This document shows, one piece after another, positions 61,709-64,000 of a DNA stretch of 64,000 nt; position 1 is the stretch's first letter; every line of letters starts with the position of its first letter. This DNA is from Comamonadaceae bacterium PBBC1 (GTDB lineage Bacteria > Pseudomonadota > Gammaproteobacteria > Burkholderiales > Burkholderiaceae_C): the NCBI GenBank assembly GCA_002256145.1, contig NKIP01000014.1, positions 39,981 through 103,980 on the forward strand, given 5' to 3'. The notes beneath the pieces were generated by a model. It did no database searches, had not been told where the DNA came from, and worked only from the letters and a program-made list of their open reading frames with translations. Both the position numbers and the translations under genes were made by a program.

Positions 61709-62755
61709 TCAGTCCAATCCGTTGGGCTGGGTGGCTTGTGTGGCGGTGTCGGCGGCGTGGTCAACAGGGTTGTCCAACAGGTGTGACCAAGCCGCTTGGG
61801 GGCTGCCGTTTTGCAGGGCCTTGTCCATGGCGCGGGCATAGCGCAGCAAGCTGCGTTGGTGGTGGTGGGCTTGTTGTTCCCAAGCGGGGTAAAAGTGCCC
61901 CCGGCCTGCTTTGCTCAGCAGGCAAGCGCCCGCGCCGTCGTGGCCAAAGTGCTCGGGGCGCAAGTGGCCTTGGCGAAACTGGTGCCAGACCCACAGGTCA
62001 ATCAGCGGGCGGTAGGGCTCCATCAGGTCGCAGGCCAGCGCGGCCCGGCCGTGGCTCAGGGTGTGCAGTGCGCCCAACGCAGGGTCTAGCCCGGCGGCCC
62101 AGCAGGCGGCGGTGGCTTGGGCGTAAAGCATGGTGTAGCTGAGCGACAGCACGGCGTTGACCGGGTCACGCGGTGGGCGGCGGTTGCGGCCCGTGGCCCC
62201 CAAGGCCGGGGCAAAGCCGCTGAAATAAGCCTCGAAATACATGGCTGCAGCGGCACCTTCGAGCCCACGCAGCTGGTCCAGCGAGTGGGTGTCTGTGTCT
62301 GCGCTTTGCAGTGTGGCCAAGATGCCCGCCAGGCGCTGCTGTCCGTCAAACAGAGGTTTTCGGATGTCGGGCCTGAGCGCTGCCATGTGTTGCAAGGTGG
62401 CGCGTTGGCGCTTGACTTTGCTGTGGATGATGCCGTGCGCCAACTGGGCGCAGGCCTGCGGCTGGCTGAGGGTGAGCACCTGCTGCCAGCGGCGGCGGGC
62501 GTCGTTGTGCGGCGTGCCGGTGATTTGGGCAATTTTTTGGCCACCGCGCCCACCCAAGGCAATGAGGTTGACCCCGCTGTCGGCCAAGGCGCACAGCACT
62601 TTGCTGCTGAGCTGCGTGTCGGTGCGCAAAACAATGCGGTCCAGGTATTTGAGGGGCAGGCGGCGATTGGCCTCGCCATCGGGCGTGGTGATGTGCAGCA
62701 CGCCGGTCTGCACGGTGAGTTGGCTGCCTTGGCGGTCGATGTAGAGGGTGCTCAT
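61709..62755 (-). CDS. cas1: Cas1 integrase (canonical)
   Basis: A 348-aa Cas1. The three catalytic elements are present: E166 in LRGLEGAAAAMYFEAYF, H231 in GALHTLSHGRAAL, and E246 within ACDLMEPYRPLIDLWV (D243 next to it). The NRRPPRDPVNAVLSLSYTML loop is typical of the family. It inserts new spacers into the CRISPR array together with Cas2. It lies 51 bp after the first cas2 gene and 3 bp before the divergent cas1-like gene, all on the minus strand. The C-terminus carries a longer Ala/Thr-rich tail than usual. Confidence 0.95.
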   Translation of the reverse strand: MSTLYIDRQGSQLTVQTGVLHITTPDGEANRRLPLKYLDRIVLRTDTQLSSKVLCALADSGVNLIALGGRGGQKIAQITGTPHNDARRRWQQVLTLSQPQACAQLAHGIIHSKVKRQRATLQHMAALRPDIRKPLFDGQQRLAGILATLQSADTDTHSLDQLRGLEGAAAAMYFEAYFSGFAPALGATGRNRRPPRDPVNAVLSLSYTMLYAQATAACWAAGLDPALGALHTLSHGRAALACDLMEPYRPLIDLWVWHQFRQGHLRPEHFGHDGAGACLLSKAGRGHFYPAWEQQAHHHQRSLLRYARAMDKALQNGSPQAAWSHLLDNPVDHAADTATQATQPNGLD

Positions 62756-62806
62756 GCGGGGCTTTCGGTGTGTGGGCTTGTGATGTTGGGCTTGTGGTGC
62801 TGGAGT

Positions 62807-63091
62807 TCAGGCGATGTGGAAGTAATCGGCGCTGTCGATCGGCTCGGCCTGGCCCAGTTGCAGGCTCTGGCTGCGGCCGTCCAGGCGAATGAAGACCACG
62901 CGGTCGGTGTCGTTGTGGATGCGTTGGCGCATTTGCTCCAGCAGGGTTTGCAGCTCGGCCACGCTGAGCCAGCATTCATAAAACGACTTTTGCCCACCCA
63001 GCGCGTGGTGCTGCACATCGCGCAGGGCGCGGCGGCGAATGGGGTTTTCTCGGATGTCGTAACCAACCAGAAACAGGTGACGTGTGTTCAT
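62807..63091 (-). CDS. cas2: Cas2 endonuclease-fold protein (first copy)
   Basis: A 94-aa Cas2: HLFLVGYDIRENPIRRRALR with the metal-binding Asp at residue 12, HALGGQKSFYECWLSVAELQ in the second part of the ferredoxin fold, and DRVVFIRLDGRSQSLQLG near the end. The length is standard. The ATG at 63,091 is used because the frame's earlier start adds 26 atypical residues. It forms the integration complex with Cas1. Part of this gene and its leader is duplicated as a remnant at 57,286. It is the first gene of the operon next to the array. Confidence 0.93.
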   Translation of the reverse strand: MNTRHLFLVGYDIRENPIRRRALRDVQHHALGGQKSFYECWLSVAELQTLLEQMRQRIHNDTDRVVFIRLDGRSQSLQLGQAEPIDSADYFHIA

Positions 63092-63176
63092 GTTGGTCAG
63101 TGTCTGGCGTTTTGGCGCAAACGCTGCATTTGGCAAGCTTGCCGATGGATGCCCGTCTGGGTGGGTCACCCCTCAA

Positions 63177-63767
63177 TCAGAAGTCGCACTTCAGGTTCGA
63201 CAGTCGCGCCCTCAAAAGATTGAGTTGTAGCCAGCGCTGATAAAAACATTCGGTCACAAGGGAACGCGGCATCAAAGTCGAGGTGTGGAGTTCGTATTTT
63301 TGATTTCTAAACTTGAACACCTGCAGCCACATGTCGCCACCACTGCGGTGGTAAGTTTGAAGATCAGCATAAGCCGATGACTGTGATGCTATGAAAATAG
63401 GCGCACCAAAAATTTGAGACAAAGCACGCCATTTTCCCTTTTTGGTTTCTGTCATCAGCAGAAAATTTCTACCACCGGAACCGCTGACTGAGCTGGCAAT
63501 CAAAATCTCTTGCGTTTTGCTGTTGTCATCCACATTGATTTCAGAAAAACACAAGATGGGTGCATCCAAAATTTTTATCCATTGTTGGTAGTCACTTGAT
63601 TTTTTAATGCCATCGGGTAACTGCGCAGGATCTGCCCACTTTAAATCGGAAACCGTTATTTCAACCGAGCTGGGGCTGTGAAATGGTTCAGGCAGTAAAG
63701 CTGCAAATGCTTGACCGGCAGTCAAGAAGAGGAGTGATACAAATGTAAATTTAACAAAAAATGACAT
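63177..63767 (-). CDS. Secreted hypothetical protein between cas2 and the CRISPR array
   Basis: A 196-aa protein of unknown function. An N-terminal signal peptide is clear (FFVKFTFVSLLFLTAGQAFA, cleavage after AFA near residue 23). The mature part has mixed alpha/beta character with no domain I can recognise, two or three cysteines (ILCFSE, TECFYQ, LKCDF), and a region suggestive of a beta-propeller or lipocalin-like strand set. It lies 85 bp upstream of the cas2 start in the same direction, and its ATG faces the array. An exported protein is not expected in a CRISPR locus, so it is probably an unrelated insertion or passenger gene. Confidence 0.7.
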   Translation of the reverse strand: MSFFVKFTFVSLLFLTAGQAFAALLPEPFHSPSSVEITVSDLKWADPAQLPDGIKKSSDYQQWIKILDAPILCFSEINVDDNSKTQEILIASSVSGSGGRNFLLMTETKKGKWRALSQIFGAPIFIASQSSAYADLQTYHRSGGDMWLQVFKFRNQKYELHTSTLMPRSLVTECFYQRWLQLNLLRARLSNLKCDF

Positions 63768-63842
63768 TTTAAATAATTTTTAATTGATTTTCTAGGATTG
63801 AGTTTGGAGTTCGCAGGGTAGGCTCTCCGAACGTGCGTACAT

Positions 63843-64000
63843 GTCTTAATCCCCTGATTTGCGGGGCTTAGGTTTGGCCTATTTACGACATCCTGAAGGC
63901 CAAAGAAGACGCGTCTTAATCCCCTGATTTACGGGGCTTGGGTTTGGCGAGGATGCTGGGCTGGTGGCCGGACAACTCAGTCTTAATCCCCTGATTTACG
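63843..64000. CRISPR. CRISPR array, first repeats (continues beyond the window)
   Basis: Two complete 36-bp repeats (63,843-63,878 and 63,913-63,948) and 21 bp of a third (63,980) are separated by spacers of 34 and 31 bp. The repeat starts GTCTTAATCCCCTGATTTAC and ends GGGGCTTGGGTTTGGC; the first repeat has two mismatches. CCCC/GGGG form a short stem. On the minus strand the repeat ends GGGGATTAAGAC, a stem followed by an 8-nt ATTAAGAC handle, so transcription is probably leftward, with the leader beyond the right end and the degenerate repeat as the leader-distal one. Confidence 0.95.

Overview
The window reads as chromosomal DNA of a betaproteobacterium, most likely a Comamonadaceae relative (Burkholderiales). 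The support is three Bug-type (TctC) solute-binding proteins, several class III CoA-transferases, moderately high GC coding sequence with AT-rich islands, and GTAG-headed REP-like hairpins. The family assignment is inference; there is no rRNA or other phylogenetic marker in the window.

Positions 1-26,250 form a Wzx/Wzy-type surface polysaccharide locus, all on the + strand. A cut-off WbpD/WlbB-WbpE/WlbC pair and a flippase come first. A 442-bp AT-rich gap with an ops-like (RfaH recruitment) element follows. Then come an SLBB export protein, Wzz, the FdtA/FdtC/FdtB set for dTDP-Fuc3NAc, an OafA-type acyltransferase, a second flippase, a glycosyltransferase, a Wzy-like polymerase, a second glycosyltransferase, the CapE/CapF/CapG set for UDP-L-FucNAc with a WbuB-like transferase, the PglC/D/E/F set for bacillosamine-type priming, and a Wzi-like outer-membrane protein. 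Together these predict a capsule or O-antigen unusually rich in amino-dideoxy sugars. Two AT-rich blocks (about 8.1-10.1 kb and 12.1-15.75 kb) end inside genes, which points to recombination-driven exchange of serotype genes.

Positions 26,260-54,490 are a metabolic region. It holds a cupin and a D-amino acid dehydrogenase, a TAXI-TRAP uptake system, PhoX, a lysophosphatidate-type acyltransferase, and a LysR-controlled cluster of CoA-transferases, Bug receptors, MaoC hydratase, acyl-CoA dehydrogenases and enoyl-CoA hydratase. A D-aminoacylase-like amidohydrolase, a degenerate HtrA-like protein, an acyl-CoA ligase, a flavin reductase-like protein, two SDRs and an acetamidase/formamidase complete it. 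Two palindromic MITE-like elements bracket the enoyl-CoA hydratase gene.

Positions 54,540-57,150 carry tRNA-Asn with a shared terminator and a TonB-dependent receptor under a TPP riboswitch, so the receptor is better read as a thiamine or thiamine-precursor importer than a siderophore receptor.

Positions 57,250-64,000 are an accessory island. It contains a broken cas2 copy, hipBA, vapBC, REP clusters, and a four-gene operon cas2-cas1-(divergent cas1)-cas2 beside the start of a CRISPR array. No CRISPR effector gene is visible. This paired, double adaptation module is the most unusual system in the window.
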